This document shows, piece after piece, positions 18,296 through 27,180 of a stretch of DNA of 39,772 nucleotides (position 1 is the stretch's first letter; each line of letters begins with the position of its first letter). The notes beneath the pieces were generated by a model. That model saw nothing but the letters and a program-made list of their open reading frames with translations, was not told where the DNA came from and did not search any database. The position numbers were made by a program, and so were the translations under genes. Source of the DNA: Actinobacillus vicugnae (GTDB lineage Bacteria; Pseudomonadota; Gammaproteobacteria; Enterobacterales; Pasteurellaceae); the NCBI RefSeq assembly GCF_901687125.1, contig NZ_CABFJY010000014.1, positions 1-39,772 of the forward strand, read 5' to 3'.

Positions 18296-18664
18296 ATGAT
18301 GATTATTTATCAAACTACATTTAACAAAATTGGTGATTTTGCAACCGAAGCGCTAGCAGACGATATGTTAATCACCTTTAAACAAGGCGCTCCAGCAGAT
18401 TTAGAAGATTATTGCTTTATCCATAGTCACGGAGTGTTATTAGATGAGGTTCAAGTTGGCGATGTAGCGGAATTTAATGGCGTCGATTATCCGATTACCG
18501 CAGTAGGGAGTGTGGCAAGTTTTAATTTAAAAGAATTAGGTCATGTAACATTCCGTTTTGATCAAGCGAATCAAGCTGAATTCCCTGGTACGATTCATGT
18601 GATTGGGGCGACACCTGACCGTGTTGAGTTAGGTTCAATGTTAAGAATTAAACGTGGTGAATAA
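18296..18664 (+). CDS. srlB: PTS glucitol/sorbitol EIIA subunit
   Basis: 122 residues. This soluble subunit takes phosphate from HPr and gives it to SrlE. The phospho-accepting His43 lies in YCFIHSHG, the same number as in E. coli SrlB. YQTTFNKIG at the N-terminus and GHVTFRFDQANQAEFPGT later are family-typical. The ATG at 18296 (AGAGGA about ten bases upstream) reproduces the enteric start; the ATG at 18263 is inside an uptake signal and is rejected. Confidence 0.96.
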   Translation: MMIIYQTTFNKIGDFATEALADDMLITFKQGAPADLEDYCFIHSHGVLLDEVQVGDVAEFNGVDYPITAVGSVASFNLKELGHVTFRFDQANQAEFPGTIHVIGATPDRVELGSMLRIKRGE

Positions 18665-18703
18665 CCCGTGGAAACTTTAAATTTTATGTAGAGGAAATAA
18701 ATT

Positions 18704-19492
18704 ATGAATAACGCAAAAAAAGTCGCAATCGTTGTGGGTGGCGGTCAAACATTAGGCGCTTTTCTATCAGAAGGCTTAGCGGATGTAGGCTATCGAGTAG
18801 TGGTTGCGGACTTAAATGGTGAAAATGCACAAAAAGTTGCAGAGTCCATTAATCAGACACAAGGTGCAGACAATGCAATTGGGGTTCAAGTTGATGCGAG
18901 TAACGAATCAAGTGTAGAAGCACTTGCAGCCGCAACAGATAGAGCTTTTGGACGGGCTGATGTATTAGTTTATAGCGCAGGTACTGCAAAAGCTTCACCG
19001 ATTTGGGATTTCAATTTAAGCGACTTTGATTTATCAGTGAAAGTGAATCTTACAGGTTATTTCTTAACCGCTAAACATTTTTCACGTTTGATGATTAGAG
19101 ATGGAATTAAAGGCAGAATTATCCAAATTAACTCTAAATCAGGCAAAGTGGGTAGCAAATATAATTCAGGTTATAGCGCAGCAAAATTTGGTGGGGTGGG
19201 ATTAACTCAATCCTTAGCATTAGATTTAGCGGATAAAGGCATTACTGTTCATTCATTAATGTTAGGCAATTTATTGAAATCACCGATGTTCCAATCATTA
19301 ATTCCGCAATATGCGAAAAAATTAGGTATTCCAGAAAATGAGGTAGAACAAGTTTATATTGATAAAGTGCCACTAAAACGTGGTTGTGATTATCAAGATG
19401 TGTTAAATGTTCTAAAATTCTATGCCAGTGAAGAAGCATCCTATTGTACGGGGCAATCAATAAATATCACGGGTGGACAAGTGATGTTCTAA
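18704..19492 (+). CDS. srlD: Sorbitol-6-phosphate 2-dehydrogenase
   Basis: 262 residues, short-chain dehydrogenase. It oxidises sorbitol-6-phosphate to fructose-6-phosphate with NAD+. The cofactor motif VVGGGQTLGAFL, the YSAGTAKA segment, INSKSGKVGSKYNSGYSAAK with the catalytic Ser and Tyr-x3-Lys, and the TGGQVMF end all match E. coli SrlD closely. GAGGAAAT serves as ribosome binding site. It is followed by paired uptake signals and then gutM. Confidence 0.97.
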   Translation: MNNAKKVAIVVGGGQTLGAFLSEGLADVGYRVVVADLNGENAQKVAESINQTQGADNAIGVQVDASNESSVEALAAATDRAFGRADVLVYSAGTAKASPIWDFNLSDFDLSVKVNLTGYFLTAKHFSRLMIRDGIKGRIIQINSKSGKVGSKYNSGYSAAKFGGVGLTQSLALDLADKGITVHSLMLGNLLKSPMFQSLIPQYAKKLGIPENEVEQVYIDKVPLKRGCDYQDVLNVLKFYASEEASYCTGQSINITGGQVMF

Positions 19493-19496
19493 CAAA

Positions 19497-19540
19497 ACAA
19501 GCGGTCGTTTTTGTAAAATTTTTTGCAAATTCGACCGCTT
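19497..19540 (+). terminator. Facing uptake signals between srlD and gutM
   Basis: ACAAGCGGTCGTTTTTG and GCAAATTCGACCGCTT form a hairpin in the 78-base gap. Likely a partial terminator that lowers gutM and downstream expression relative to srlAEBD. Confidence 0.6.
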
Positions 19541-19570
19541 CTAATCGAATTACTAAAGAAGGAGAAACGT

Positions 19571-19936
19571 ATGGATTCAACTACTGCCCTGATTATGTTT
19601 GCTATTGTGATGTGGTTGTTACAGATTGCGTTTGGTTGGTTACAAATCAAGGCATTTAATCAGGCTTTTATAGCATTGAGTCAAAAAGGAAAGGTAACAG
19701 TTGGACGTAATAGTGGTCGTTTTAATCCTAAATCAGTAATTGTGTTAGCACTAGATGATCAACTCAATGTAATCGATAGCTTATGTATGCAGGGTTTTTC
19801 CGTTTTTGCCAAACCACAAAAACTTAAATCGGTGATCGGTATGCATATTCACGATATTCATCCAGAAAAAATATTTCCAAATGATAAAAAATCACAGTTT
19901 GCTTTAAAAGTAGCGCTATCATCAGGTTTACAATGA
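19571..19936 (+). CDS. gutM: Transcriptional activator of sorbitol operon GutM
   Basis: 121 residues. GutM activates the glucitol operon in E. coli by an unclear mechanism. One N-terminal membrane helix (about residues 5-23, LIMFAIVMWLLQIAFGWLQI) leads to a soluble part with GKVTVGRNSGRF and IHDIHPEK. GAAGGAGAAA lies just before the ATG at 19571; an earlier in-frame start at 19523 begins inside the uptake-signal hairpin. The gene order srlAEBD-gutM is conserved with enterics. Confidence 0.92.
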   Translation: MDSTTALIMFAIVMWLLQIAFGWLQIKAFNQAFIALSQKGKVTVGRNSGRFNPKSVIVLALDDQLNVIDSLCMQGFSVFAKPQKLKSVIGMHIHDIHPEKIFPNDKKSQFALKVALSSGLQ

Positions 19937-19960
19937 AAAAATTCTTTTGCATTTTTTATG

Positions 19961-19971
19961 TCAAAATGAAA
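19961..19971 (+). promoter_or_regulatory. Third SrlR-like half-site before the phosphatase gene
   Basis: TCAAAATGAAA repeats the arm found twice upstream of srlA. It lies 26 bases before the HAD phosphatase start, suggesting separate SrlR control of that gene. Inferred from repetition only. Confidence 0.4.
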
Positions 19972-19996
19972 GAAAAATGGGATAATAGGAGCAGAT

Positions 19997-20638
19997 ATGA
20001 AAGTAACCAGTGTTATTTTTGATATGGATGGCGTGATTATTGACTCTGAGCCACAATGGGCGGAAGCTCAGATTCATACTTTAGCGCAATTAGGTATTCA
20101 GATTACCGAACATGATTGTGAACAATTAACGCGTGGCAAACGTATTGATGAGTTAGCCCAAGTTTGGATTGACCGCTTTCAATTAAAACTTGATAAGCAA
20201 GTATTTATGCAAGATATCCTTAAACATGGTAGTTATGCTATCTCTCAAGCGGGTACTGCATTGCCAGGGTTGTATCCATTATTAGATTTTTTAACGCAAA
20301 ATCACTTTCGCTTAGCATTAGCCACTTCTTCACCACCAATGATAATTAAAGCAGTATTTGATCGCCTTGATTTATGGCATTATTTTCCGATTTTATGTAG
20401 TGCAATGGATGAAGAATATGGAAAACCTCATCCAGCGGTCTATTTGCAAGCAGTTAAAAAACTAGGGGTTTCGGGAAATGAATGTGTTGTGATTGAGGAT
20501 AGTGTGACAGGGATGATTGCAGCTAAAGCAGCAAATTTAACAACCTTTGTAGTGAATCCACAAGCTCATCAAGCTAAATTTGCGATTGCTGATGAGCGCT
20601 TATCCTCATTATTTGATGTGATTAAACGACTAGAATAA
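19997..20638 (+). CDS. hxpB: HAD-family hexitol-phosphate phosphatase (HxpB/YniC-like)
   Basis: 213 residues, HAD subfamily IA. The nucleophile motif is IFDMDGVIIDSEP (Asp9, Asp11), motif II is LALATSSP, and motif III/IV are the Lys in YGKPHP and VVIEDSVTG. The E. coli relative YniC/HxpB removes phosphate from 2-deoxyglucose-6-phosphate, sorbitol-6-phosphate and mannitol-1-phosphate in the cytoplasm. Its place between gutM and srlR, where enterics have srlR and then gutQ, suggests it relieves sorbitol-6-phosphate stress. Exact substrate is inferred; a beta-phosphoglucomutase-like role is the main alternative. Confidence 0.83.
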   Translation: MKVTSVIFDMDGVIIDSEPQWAEAQIHTLAQLGIQITEHDCEQLTRGKRIDELAQVWIDRFQLKLDKQVFMQDILKHGSYAISQAGTALPGLYPLLDFLTQNHFRLALATSSPPMIIKAVFDRLDLWHYFPILCSAMDEEYGKPHPAVYLQAVKKLGVSGNECVVIEDSVTGMIAAKAANLTTFVVNPQAHQAKFAIADERLSSLFDVIKRLE

Positions 20639-20673
20639 TTAGCCGAAAAAAGATCACAAAATAGGAAGAACTA

Positions 20674-21432
20674 ATGAAACCATTTGAAAGACAACAACAA
20701 ATTTTAGATTACTTGTTGATTCATGGCAGAACAAATGTTGATGTGCTAGCGGAGCATTTCCAATTTACAGGCGCTACAATTCGTAAAGACTTAACTTTAC
20801 TGGAGAAACAAGGAAAAGTATTACGAACATACGGCAGTGTTGTGATTCTTTCGGAAGAAAATGATCAGCCGATCGAATTAAAAACAGGCATTAATTTAAC
20901 TCAAAAGCAACGTATCGGACAAAAAGCAGCGACGCTTATCAATGAAGGTGATTCGGTGATTTTCGATGCTGGAAGCACGGTTTTACAAATGATTCCGTAT
21001 TTAACACCATTTGAAAATCTGTCGTTAATGACAAACAGCTTAACCATTTTTAATGCGATTTTAGGTCTTAATAAATCATATAATTTGTTGATGTCTGGTG
21101 GTTCTTATCGAGAAAAATCCGCTTCGTTTCATGGCTATTTTGCTGAATCTGCATTTATTGGCTCAACCTTCGATACGCTCTTTATCGGTACCGATGGTTT
21201 TGATTTGGACGTAGGATTAACGACTTTTAATGAAGTATATCGAGTAAGTACACTAATGTGTAATGCTGCAAAGAAAATCGTAGTATTAGCGGATTCTAGT
21301 AAGTTTGGACGTAAAAGTCCGAATATTGTGTGTGGTTTAGATAAGATTGATACTATTATTACAGATAGTAATTTACCGCTTGAAATGCAACAAAGTATTC
21401 GAGAGCAAGGTATTGAATTACTCATTGTATAA
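20674..21432 (+). CDS. srlR: DeoR-family repressor of the sorbitol operon
   Basis: 252 residues. The N-terminal helix-turn-helix (about 5-58, with NVDVLAEHFQFTGATIRKDLTLLEKQGKVLRTYG) and the C-terminal DeoRC sensor domain (DAGSTVLQM, MSGGSYREKSASFHGYFAE, GTDGFDLDVGLTTFNE) are those of GutR/SrlR. In E. coli the repressor is released by sorbitol or its phosphate. It closes the srl cluster and is followed by a strong terminator, so it is likely autoregulated with the operon. Confidence 0.9.
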   Translation: MKPFERQQQILDYLLIHGRTNVDVLAEHFQFTGATIRKDLTLLEKQGKVLRTYGSVVILSEENDQPIELKTGINLTQKQRIGQKAATLINEGDSVIFDAGSTVLQMIPYLTPFENLSLMTNSLTIFNAILGLNKSYNLLMSGGSYREKSASFHGYFAESAFIGSTFDTLFIGTDGFDLDVGLTTFNEVYRVSTLMCNAAKKIVVLADSSKFGRKSPNIVCGLDKIDTIITDSNLPLEMQQSIREQGIELLIV

Positions 21433-21451
21433 ATATAGTTATTTATCGTGG

Positions 21452-21487
21452 AAAAGCCGAAGATTTTGATTAATCTTCGGCTTTTTT
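21452..21487 (+). terminator. srl operon terminator
   Basis: Perfect 14-bp stem AAAAGCCGAAGATT / AATCTTCGGCTTTT with a six-base loop and T-run, 20 bases after the srlR stop. Confidence 0.94.
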
Positions 21488-21534
21488 ATATGGGAAGCGG
21501 TATAATTTCTACAATATTTTGCAAGGAGTATGCT

Positions 21535-23400
21535 ATGCAGAGTTTGTTGAGTTATTTGCCTTCTTTTTTACAATCTCCATTATTTGGGGTGCTTTTGTTA
21601 CTGACAGTTGCGGTCGGGCTGTTTATTCAAAATAAGTTGCGAATGGATATTATCGCTCTGTTGGTGATGTTAGGTTTTGGTATAACAGGCATTTTAACCA
21701 CTCAAGAAATTTTTGCGGGATTGAGTGACCCAAATATTGTGCTTTTAGCGCTGTTATATGTGGTGGGAGAGGCGCTTGCTCGCACAGGGGTGGCGTATCA
21801 GATTAGCGATTGGTTAATGCGGGTAGCAGGTGCAAGTGAAACCAAAGTGTTGGTGCTGATGATGCTTTCAATCGGTGTATTAGGTGCATTTATGAGTTCG
21901 ACAGGTATTGTGGCGATTTTTATTCCCGTTGCGTTGGCGATCTGCACGGGTATGAATATTTCTCCACGTCGTATGATGATGCCCCTTAGTATTGCAGGTT
22001 TAATTAGTGGGATGATGACACTAATTGCCACTGCACCAAACTTAGTTACCCATGCAGAATTAATTAAAGCGGGCTATCAAGGATTTGGTTTTTTTAGTTT
22101 TACCCCGATTGGTTTGGTGGTATTGCTATTGGGTATTTTATATATGTTGGGTGCTCGTCGTTGGCTAGATAATGGTGAGATTCAAACGCTAGCCAAAGAT
22201 GAAAATAGTATGGCGCATTTGATTGAACAGTATCAGTTACACGGGCGAGCCAAAATGGTGATTTTGCAAGAAGATTCACCGTTTATTGGAAAAACAATGG
22301 ATGAATTGAAATTGCGTTCTTTATATCGAATGAACGTGATTGCCATTCAGCGCTATAAAAATTTCCGCTCACAAATTATGGCGGCATTCGGCAACGATCA
22401 ATTGCAAGCAAAAGATATTTTGTTAATGGATATCGGTATTGGTGAAGAGGCGTTTGCCATGTTATGTGAAGAATGCAAACTGCAACCTGTTGAATTAAAA
22501 GACGAATACTTCTCAACACACGCAAAATCGGTGGGAATGGCAGAGTTTGCTGTGATGCCAGAAACAGAAAGTCTCGGTAAAACCGTACAACAATTAAATT
22601 TCCGTTCTACCTATGGTTTAAGTGTGGTGGGGATTAAACGTGATAACCGTATTTTGCAAGAAGAATTACTTAATGAAGCGGTTAAAGCGGGAGATGTATT
22701 GTTGGTAATGGGTGTTTGGCAAAAAATTATCACCCTTGAAAAATACAATAAAGATCTGTTTTTACTTGGTTTGCCAAAAGAGGGAAAACAAGTTGCACCA
22801 GCGGCAAGCCAAGCACCTTATGCGCTGTTGTCGGTTTGTTTAATGGTATTACTGATGATTAGCGGTTGGGTACCGAATGTTATTGCAGCGTTAATTTGCT
22901 GTTTATTACTGGGTAAATTTCGCTGTATTGATATGAAAAGTGCTTACGATGCTATTCATATTCCGAGTTTATTGTTAATTGTCGGTATGATGCCATTTTC
23001 GACCGCTATGCAAAAAACGGGCGGTGTTTCGTTAATTGTGGAACAATTCTTAGCACTCACAGGTGGTCAAAGTACTCATTATAGTTTGGTGTTGCTAGGA
23101 TTATTTGCGTTGACTGCAGTCGTGGGCTTATTTATCTCAAATACCGCAACTGCGATTTTAATGGCGCCGATCGCAATTGAAATCGCTAAACAGTTACACT
23201 ATTCGCCAATTGCATTTGTCATGGTGGTTGCAATCGCCTCTTCTGCTGCCTTTATGACCCCAATTTCTTCGCCCGTAAACACCATGGTGATTGCGCCTGC
23301 AGGTTATCGCTTTACAGACTTTGTCAAAATTGGTGTGCCCTTTACATTATTGGTAATGGGGGTAACGGTTTGGCTAGTTCCGTTGTTATTTCCGCTATAA
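21535..23400 (+). CDS. SLC13-family anion transporter with RCK_C domains, copy 1
   Basis: 621 residues. Two membrane halves flank two cytoplasmic TrkA-C/RCK_C domains (about residues 205-395, each with the IGKT.DELKLR..Y..NVIAIQRY or LGKTVQQLNFRSTYGLSVVGIKR pattern). This layout is that of bacterial SLC13/DASS-like permeases (E. coli YfbS type) that carry dicarboxylates, sulfate or similar anions with Na+. The first half has FMSSTGIVAIFIP and ATAPNLVTHAEL; the second half keeps an intact Ser-Asn-Thr (23137-23145) in FISNTATAILMAP and the ISSPVNTMV loop. AAGGAG precedes the ATG at 21535, which is chosen over an in-frame start at 21448 lying in the srl terminator. The substrate is unknown. A close paralogue follows at 23486. 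Confidence 0.88.
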   Translation: MQSLLSYLPSFLQSPLFGVLLLLTVAVGLFIQNKLRMDIIALLVMLGFGITGILTTQEIFAGLSDPNIVLLALLYVVGEALARTGVAYQISDWLMRVAGASETKVLVLMMLSIGVLGAFMSSTGIVAIFIPVALAICTGMNISPRRMMMPLSIAGLISGMMTLIATAPNLVTHAELIKAGYQGFGFFSFTPIGLVVLLLGILYMLGARRWLDNGEIQTLAKDENSMAHLIEQYQLHGRAKMVILQEDSPFIGKTMDELKLRSLYRMNVIAIQRYKNFRSQIMAAFGNDQLQAKDILLMDIGIGEEAFAMLCEECKLQPVELKDEYFSTHAKSVGMAEFAVMPETESLGKTVQQLNFRSTYGLSVVGIKRDNRILQEELLNEAVKAGDVLLVMGVWQKIITLEKYNKDLFLLGLPKEGKQVAPAASQAPYALLSVCLMVLLMISGWVPNVIAALICCLLLGKFRCIDMKSAYDAIHIPSLLLIVGMMPFSTAMQKTGGVSLIVEQFLALTGGQSTHYSLVLLGLFALTAVVGLFISNTATAILMAPIAIEIAKQLHYSPIAFVMVVAIASSAAFMTPISSPVNTMVIAPAGYRFTDFVKIGVPFTLLVMGVTVWLVPLLFPL

Positions 23401-23485
23401 CTATATTTAGTGCATTGATTATTCCGCTTTCTTTAATGGTGCGAAGCGGTATAATTCGGCGGATTTTTTACAATAAGAGAACATT

Positions 23486-25345
23486 ATGCAAACTTTGATT
23501 CATTCCTTACCCACATTTATGCAAGTTCCGTTGTTTTGGGTGTTAGCGATTTTGGCGGTTGCCGTAGTGCTATTTATTCAAAATAAATTACGCATGGACG
23601 TTATTGCGTTGTTGGTGCTACTCGCTTTTAGTTTGAGCGGTATTTTGACCATACAAGAAGCGCTAGCTGGCTTTGGTGATCCAAACGTGATTTTATTAGC
23701 GTTGCTCTATATTATTGGCGATGCGCTAGCAAGAACAGGTGTAGCAAATCAAATAAGCGATTGGCTACTTCGTGTTGCTGGGGCGAGTGAAGCAAAAGTG
23801 ATTGCCTTGTTAATGCTATCTATCGGCACGCTTGGTGCCTTTATGAGTTCAACGGGGATTGTGGCAATTTTTATTCCCGTGACATTAGCAATTTGCTCTA
23901 GTTTAAATATTTCGCCTCGCCGATTAATGATGCCACTTGCGGTAGCGGGTTTAATCAGTGGCATGATGACCTTGATTGCCACTGCACCCAATTTAGTCAC
24001 TCATGCGGAATTAGTTAAAGCAGGTTATACGGGCTTTCATTTCTTTAGCTTTACGCCAATCGGTGCATTAGTGTTGGTGTTAGGTATTTTATATATGTTG
24101 GCGGTGCGCCGTTGGTTAGATGACGGAAGCGTGCCAGCGCTGGCAAATAACGATGACTCAATGGCTCATTTGATTGAAGAATATAAATTAAATGGTCGCG
24201 CTAAAATGGTAGTGTTAAGTGAGGGTTCACGCTTTATTGGAAAAACAATTGATGAATTGAATCTTCGTTCAGTTTATCAGCTTAATATTATTGCGATTCA
24301 ACGTTATAAAAACTTTCGTCATATTACGTTGGCGGCGTTTGGTAAAGATCAGTTACAAAAGAAAGACATTCTGTTGATGGATATCGGTGTGGATGAAGCT
24401 CGCTTTGCACAACTTTGTGAAGAATTTGGCATGCAGCCGATTGAGTTAAAAGGTGAGTACTTTTCGACCCAATCTAAATCGGTCGGTATGGCGGAATTAG
24501 GTGTGATGCCAGAAACTGAAACCATCGGGCAAACGGTGGATGCGTTAAATTTCCGTTCTAATTTTGGTTCAAGTGTGGTGGGGATCAAACGAGAAGGACA
24601 AATTCTGCAAAATAATTTATTAACCGAAATGGTAAAATCGGGAGATATTTTATTGGTGATGGGCGTATGGCAGAAAATTACTGCAATGGTACAAATCCGT
24701 AAAGATTTCTTTTTAATTGGTATGCCAAAAGAGAGTAAACAAGCGGTGCCAGCGGCAAGCCAAGCACCTCATGCACTATTTGCCTTAGTGATTATGATTG
24801 GCTTAATGATTAGCGGATTAGTACCAAATGTTATTGCTGCTTTTATTGCTTGTTTGTTATTGGGCGCATTTCGCTGTATTGATATGAAATCTGCTTATGA
24901 ATCCATTCATTTCCCAACGCTGATTTTGGTGATTGGTATGATGCCATTTTCATTGGCGATGCAAAAAACGGGGGGGGTAGCGCTAATGGTGGAGCAGTTT
25001 ATTAGCCTGACTGGTGGCGCAAATACAGCATATCCGTTAATTTTAATCGGCTTATTTGCTTTAACTGCGGTGGTCGGTTTGTTTATCTCAACCAGTGCAA
25101 CCGCTATTTTAATGGCGCCGATTGCGATTGAGGTGGCGCGTCAATTGGGTTATCCGCCAACTGCATTAGTGATGGTGGTAGCGATTGCTTCTTCAGCGGC
25201 ATTTATGACGCCAATTTCACCAGTAAACTCAATGGTTGTTTCACTCGGTAATTATCGTTTTAGCGATTTTATTAAAATTGGATTGCCATTTACGGTAATA
25301 ACCATGTTAGTAACTGCCTTTTTGGTGCCAATTTTATTCCCTTAA
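23486..25345 (+). CDS. SLC13-family anion transporter with RCK_C domains, copy 2
   Basis: 619 residues, clearly a tandem duplicate of the gene upstream, similar along its whole length including both RCK_C domains. Differences fall in sites that matter in SLC13 carriers: the second-half Ser-Asn-Thr is Ser-Thr-Ser here (FISTSATAILMAP, 25088-25096), and ISSPVNTMVIAPAGYR has become ISPVNSMVVSLGNYR, one residue shorter. The first-half SST and ATAPNLVTHAEL are unchanged. Substrate or ion coupling may therefore have shifted. TAAGAGAA serves as ribosome binding site. It is separated from copy 1 by 85 bases that include their own AAGCGGTATAAT motif. Confidence 0.88.
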   Translation: MQTLIHSLPTFMQVPLFWVLAILAVAVVLFIQNKLRMDVIALLVLLAFSLSGILTIQEALAGFGDPNVILLALLYIIGDALARTGVANQISDWLLRVAGASEAKVIALLMLSIGTLGAFMSSTGIVAIFIPVTLAICSSLNISPRRLMMPLAVAGLISGMMTLIATAPNLVTHAELVKAGYTGFHFFSFTPIGALVLVLGILYMLAVRRWLDDGSVPALANNDDSMAHLIEEYKLNGRAKMVVLSEGSRFIGKTIDELNLRSVYQLNIIAIQRYKNFRHITLAAFGKDQLQKKDILLMDIGVDEARFAQLCEEFGMQPIELKGEYFSTQSKSVGMAELGVMPETETIGQTVDALNFRSNFGSSVVGIKREGQILQNNLLTEMVKSGDILLVMGVWQKITAMVQIRKDFFLIGMPKESKQAVPAASQAPHALFALVIMIGLMISGLVPNVIAAFIACLLLGAFRCIDMKSAYESIHFPTLILVIGMMPFSLAMQKTGGVALMVEQFISLTGGANTAYPLILIGLFALTAVVGLFISTSATAILMAPIAIEVARQLGYPPTALVMVVAIASSAAFMTPISPVNSMVVSLGNYRFSDFIKIGLPFTVITMLVTAFLVPILFP

Positions 25346-25362
25346 TCTTTTCTGAAAGTGCT

Positions 25363-25420
25363 ACAAGCGGTTGTTTTTTGGCTGAATTTTACAAATTTTC
25401 CGCCCAAAATGACCGCTTGT
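25363..25420 (+). terminator. Facing uptake signals after SLC13 copy 2
   Basis: ACAAGCGGTTG and its partner GACCGCTTGT face each other after the stop. The arms pair imperfectly but the position fits a terminator. Confidence 0.6.
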
Positions 25421-25584
25421 ATGTTCTTTTCCCTTATCTTTAGCGACTTGCTCACAAAAGCTTAAAAAAGATTATTGCTTTTTTATTAATAGTCTATTAA
25501 CTATAATCTATCTTATCATGAATAATAATTCCTTTATAATGGGTTTAGACAAGAGCAAGAAGAGACGATATTCGAGGAATTATA

Positions 25585-26046
25585 ATGAGATTAACATTTA
25601 CACATATTTTTTTATCACTATTTTTAGGCATTGCCTTAAGTGTTACAGCCAGTTTACCCGTGATTACGAATATTGATGCGAAGCATGCACAGCAAGAAAA
25701 AGTGATTGGGGTATATGAAGAATTAAACGATGCGTTGATTAATCCTAACTTTGCAACGTTACAAAACCTATTAGCAGATGATTTTGAATTAGTGATCGCC
25801 CAAAACGACACGATGACTAAGCAAGAGTGGATTCGTAATATCCAAAAAGGCGGTATGAAATACTGCACAATAGAAGAATCAAAAATCAAATCAAAAGGTT
25901 ATGATGAATTACTAGTCACTGCACGTATCTTTGGGGATATGTGGGATCAAAAAGGCAGTTGGAACGTAAAGTTTGATATTGATACAAAACAAAACGGCGA
26001 CAAAATTCAGATTACTAAAATCGTGGTAAAACCCGTTGAAGCGTAA
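25585..26046 (+). CDS. Secreted NTF2-like/SnoaL-type small protein
   Basis: 153 residues. A signal peptide (about 1-23, hydrophobic IFLSLFLGIALSVTA) is followed by a one-domain alpha-beta protein. EKVIGVYEELNDALINPNFATLQNLLADDFELV is the usual start of the NTF2/SnoaL (DUF4440-like) fold, and RIFGDMWDQKGSWNVKFDIDT is the later sheet. No catalytic residues can be assigned. It is expected in the periplasm. It has its own promoter region with a TTTATAAT box near 25535 and converges on the LysR gene through a shared hairpin. Function unknown. Confidence 0.72.
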   Translation: MRLTFTHIFLSLFLGIALSVTASLPVITNIDAKHAQQEKVIGVYEELNDALINPNFATLQNLLADDFELVIAQNDTMTKQEWIRNIQKGGMKYCTIEESKIKSKGYDELLVTARIFGDMWDQKGSWNVKFDIDTKQNGDKIQITKIVVKPVEA

Positions 26047-26086
26047 TTAAAAAGAAATTTTATCGTCGAACAACAGTGTTCACCTT

Positions 26087-26131
26087 AGCGGTCGGATTTG
26101 CAATTTTTTTGCCAAATTCGACCGCTTTTTT
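26087..26131. terminator. Bidirectional terminator from paired uptake signals
   Basis: TAGCGGTCGGATTTG and CAAATTCGACCGCT face each other between convergent genes, followed by nine T on the plus strand. It can end both transcripts. Confidence 0.75.
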
Positions 26132-27034
26132 TTATTGGCTATAACGTCGTTGCATAATTTCAGTAAGTAAATCAAAAACTTTTAGTACTCGAGGCGAAGT
26201 AATAGTTTGGTAAGGGCGATATAAAAACAGCTGCCATTTTTCAAATTGTTGCTCTGGGAAGAGCTGAATAAGCTCGCCACTTTCGAGATAAGGCTTACAG
26301 ATAGTATTACCAATATGTGCGATGCCCCTGCCTGCTAGTACGGCTTGTAATTCGCTATAGATATCGTTTGTGATAAATCCTAGCTTTTGTGGTACCAAAA
26401 CCGTGCTTTCATTGATATGGATTTCCCATGGCTGACCTGTGGCAACATTGATTAAGCCACTGATTGGGAAATTTTTGCGTAAATCGTCCAAATCTTTTGG
26501 CATACCCCAACGGGCAATAAAGGCAGGCGAGGCAACGAAAATATCGTACATTTCCACTAAAGGGCGCACAATAAAATTCGGATCTGGTTCTCGGCTGGCA
26601 CGAATGCCAATATTGATGCGATGTTTTACATTATCTAAGCGAACAGCATCTACACGCCAGTCGATCACCAAATCAGGATAAGGTTCTAGCGCTTTGAGTA
26701 ATTCAAATAAAATTTGCTCGTGATCACGCAACTTCGGCAAAGTGATGCGCACTGTTCCTGCCATTTCATCTTGTTGCTTTTTTCCCAAATTAAATACTCG
26801 TTCGCTATCGGCTAGCAATTGTTTCGCATGTAGTAAAAATTCTTCGCCGAAATCGGTTAAAGATACATTACGTGTGGTGCGCTTGAAAAGCTGTTCGTCT
26901 AATTCGCTTTCCAGTGTGTTAATTACTCGAGTTATCACTGGTGGGGAAATCGCAAGTTGATTGGCGGCTTCTCGGAAGTTAAGCGTTTCGGCAGCAGTAC
27001 AAAAATATTTCAATGCGTCAAGTTTATTTAGCAT
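26132..27034 (-). CDS. LysR-family transcriptional regulator (CrgA-like)
   Basis: 300 residues. The N-terminal winged helix-turn-helix (about 4-62, with LNFREAANQLAISPPVITRVINTLESEL) and a substrate-binding domain (about 90-295) of the CrgA-like type are clear. I start at MLNKLDALKYF (ATG 27034), the usual LysR N-terminus; a longer frame to 27073 adds non-family residues. It is divergent from the urea channel and urease operon across a 220-base gap that contains their promoter, so it may regulate urea use. That is inference; no ligand can be read from the sequence. Confidence 0.88.
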   Translation of the reverse strand: MLNKLDALKYFCTAAETLNFREAANQLAISPPVITRVINTLESELDEQLFKRTTRNVSLTDFGEEFLLHAKQLLADSERVFNLGKKQQDEMAGTVRITLPKLRDHEQILFELLKALEPYPDLVIDWRVDAVRLDNVKHRINIGIRASREPDPNFIVRPLVEMYDIFVASPAFIARWGMPKDLDDLRKNFPISGLINVATGQPWEIHINESTVLVPQKLGFITNDIYSELQAVLAGRGIAHIGNTICKPYLESGELIQLFPEQQFEKWQLFLYRPYQTITSPRVLKVFDLLTEIMQRRYSQ

Positions 27035-27180
27035 ATAGATATAGATTAAGGGCAACCAAATAGTCAGTGACAACGATTGTATAAAAATGCGAGCAATTTG
27101 AATATCAAAAGTTATTCACTTTGGTCTATTTTATATCAGAACCCAAAATATTTTACACAGTTGAAATTAGTTTTATTTAT

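Noticed and set aside
26439-26960. Plus-strand open frames inside the LysR gene
   Set aside because: Antisense to conserved LysR domains and unlike any protein I know.
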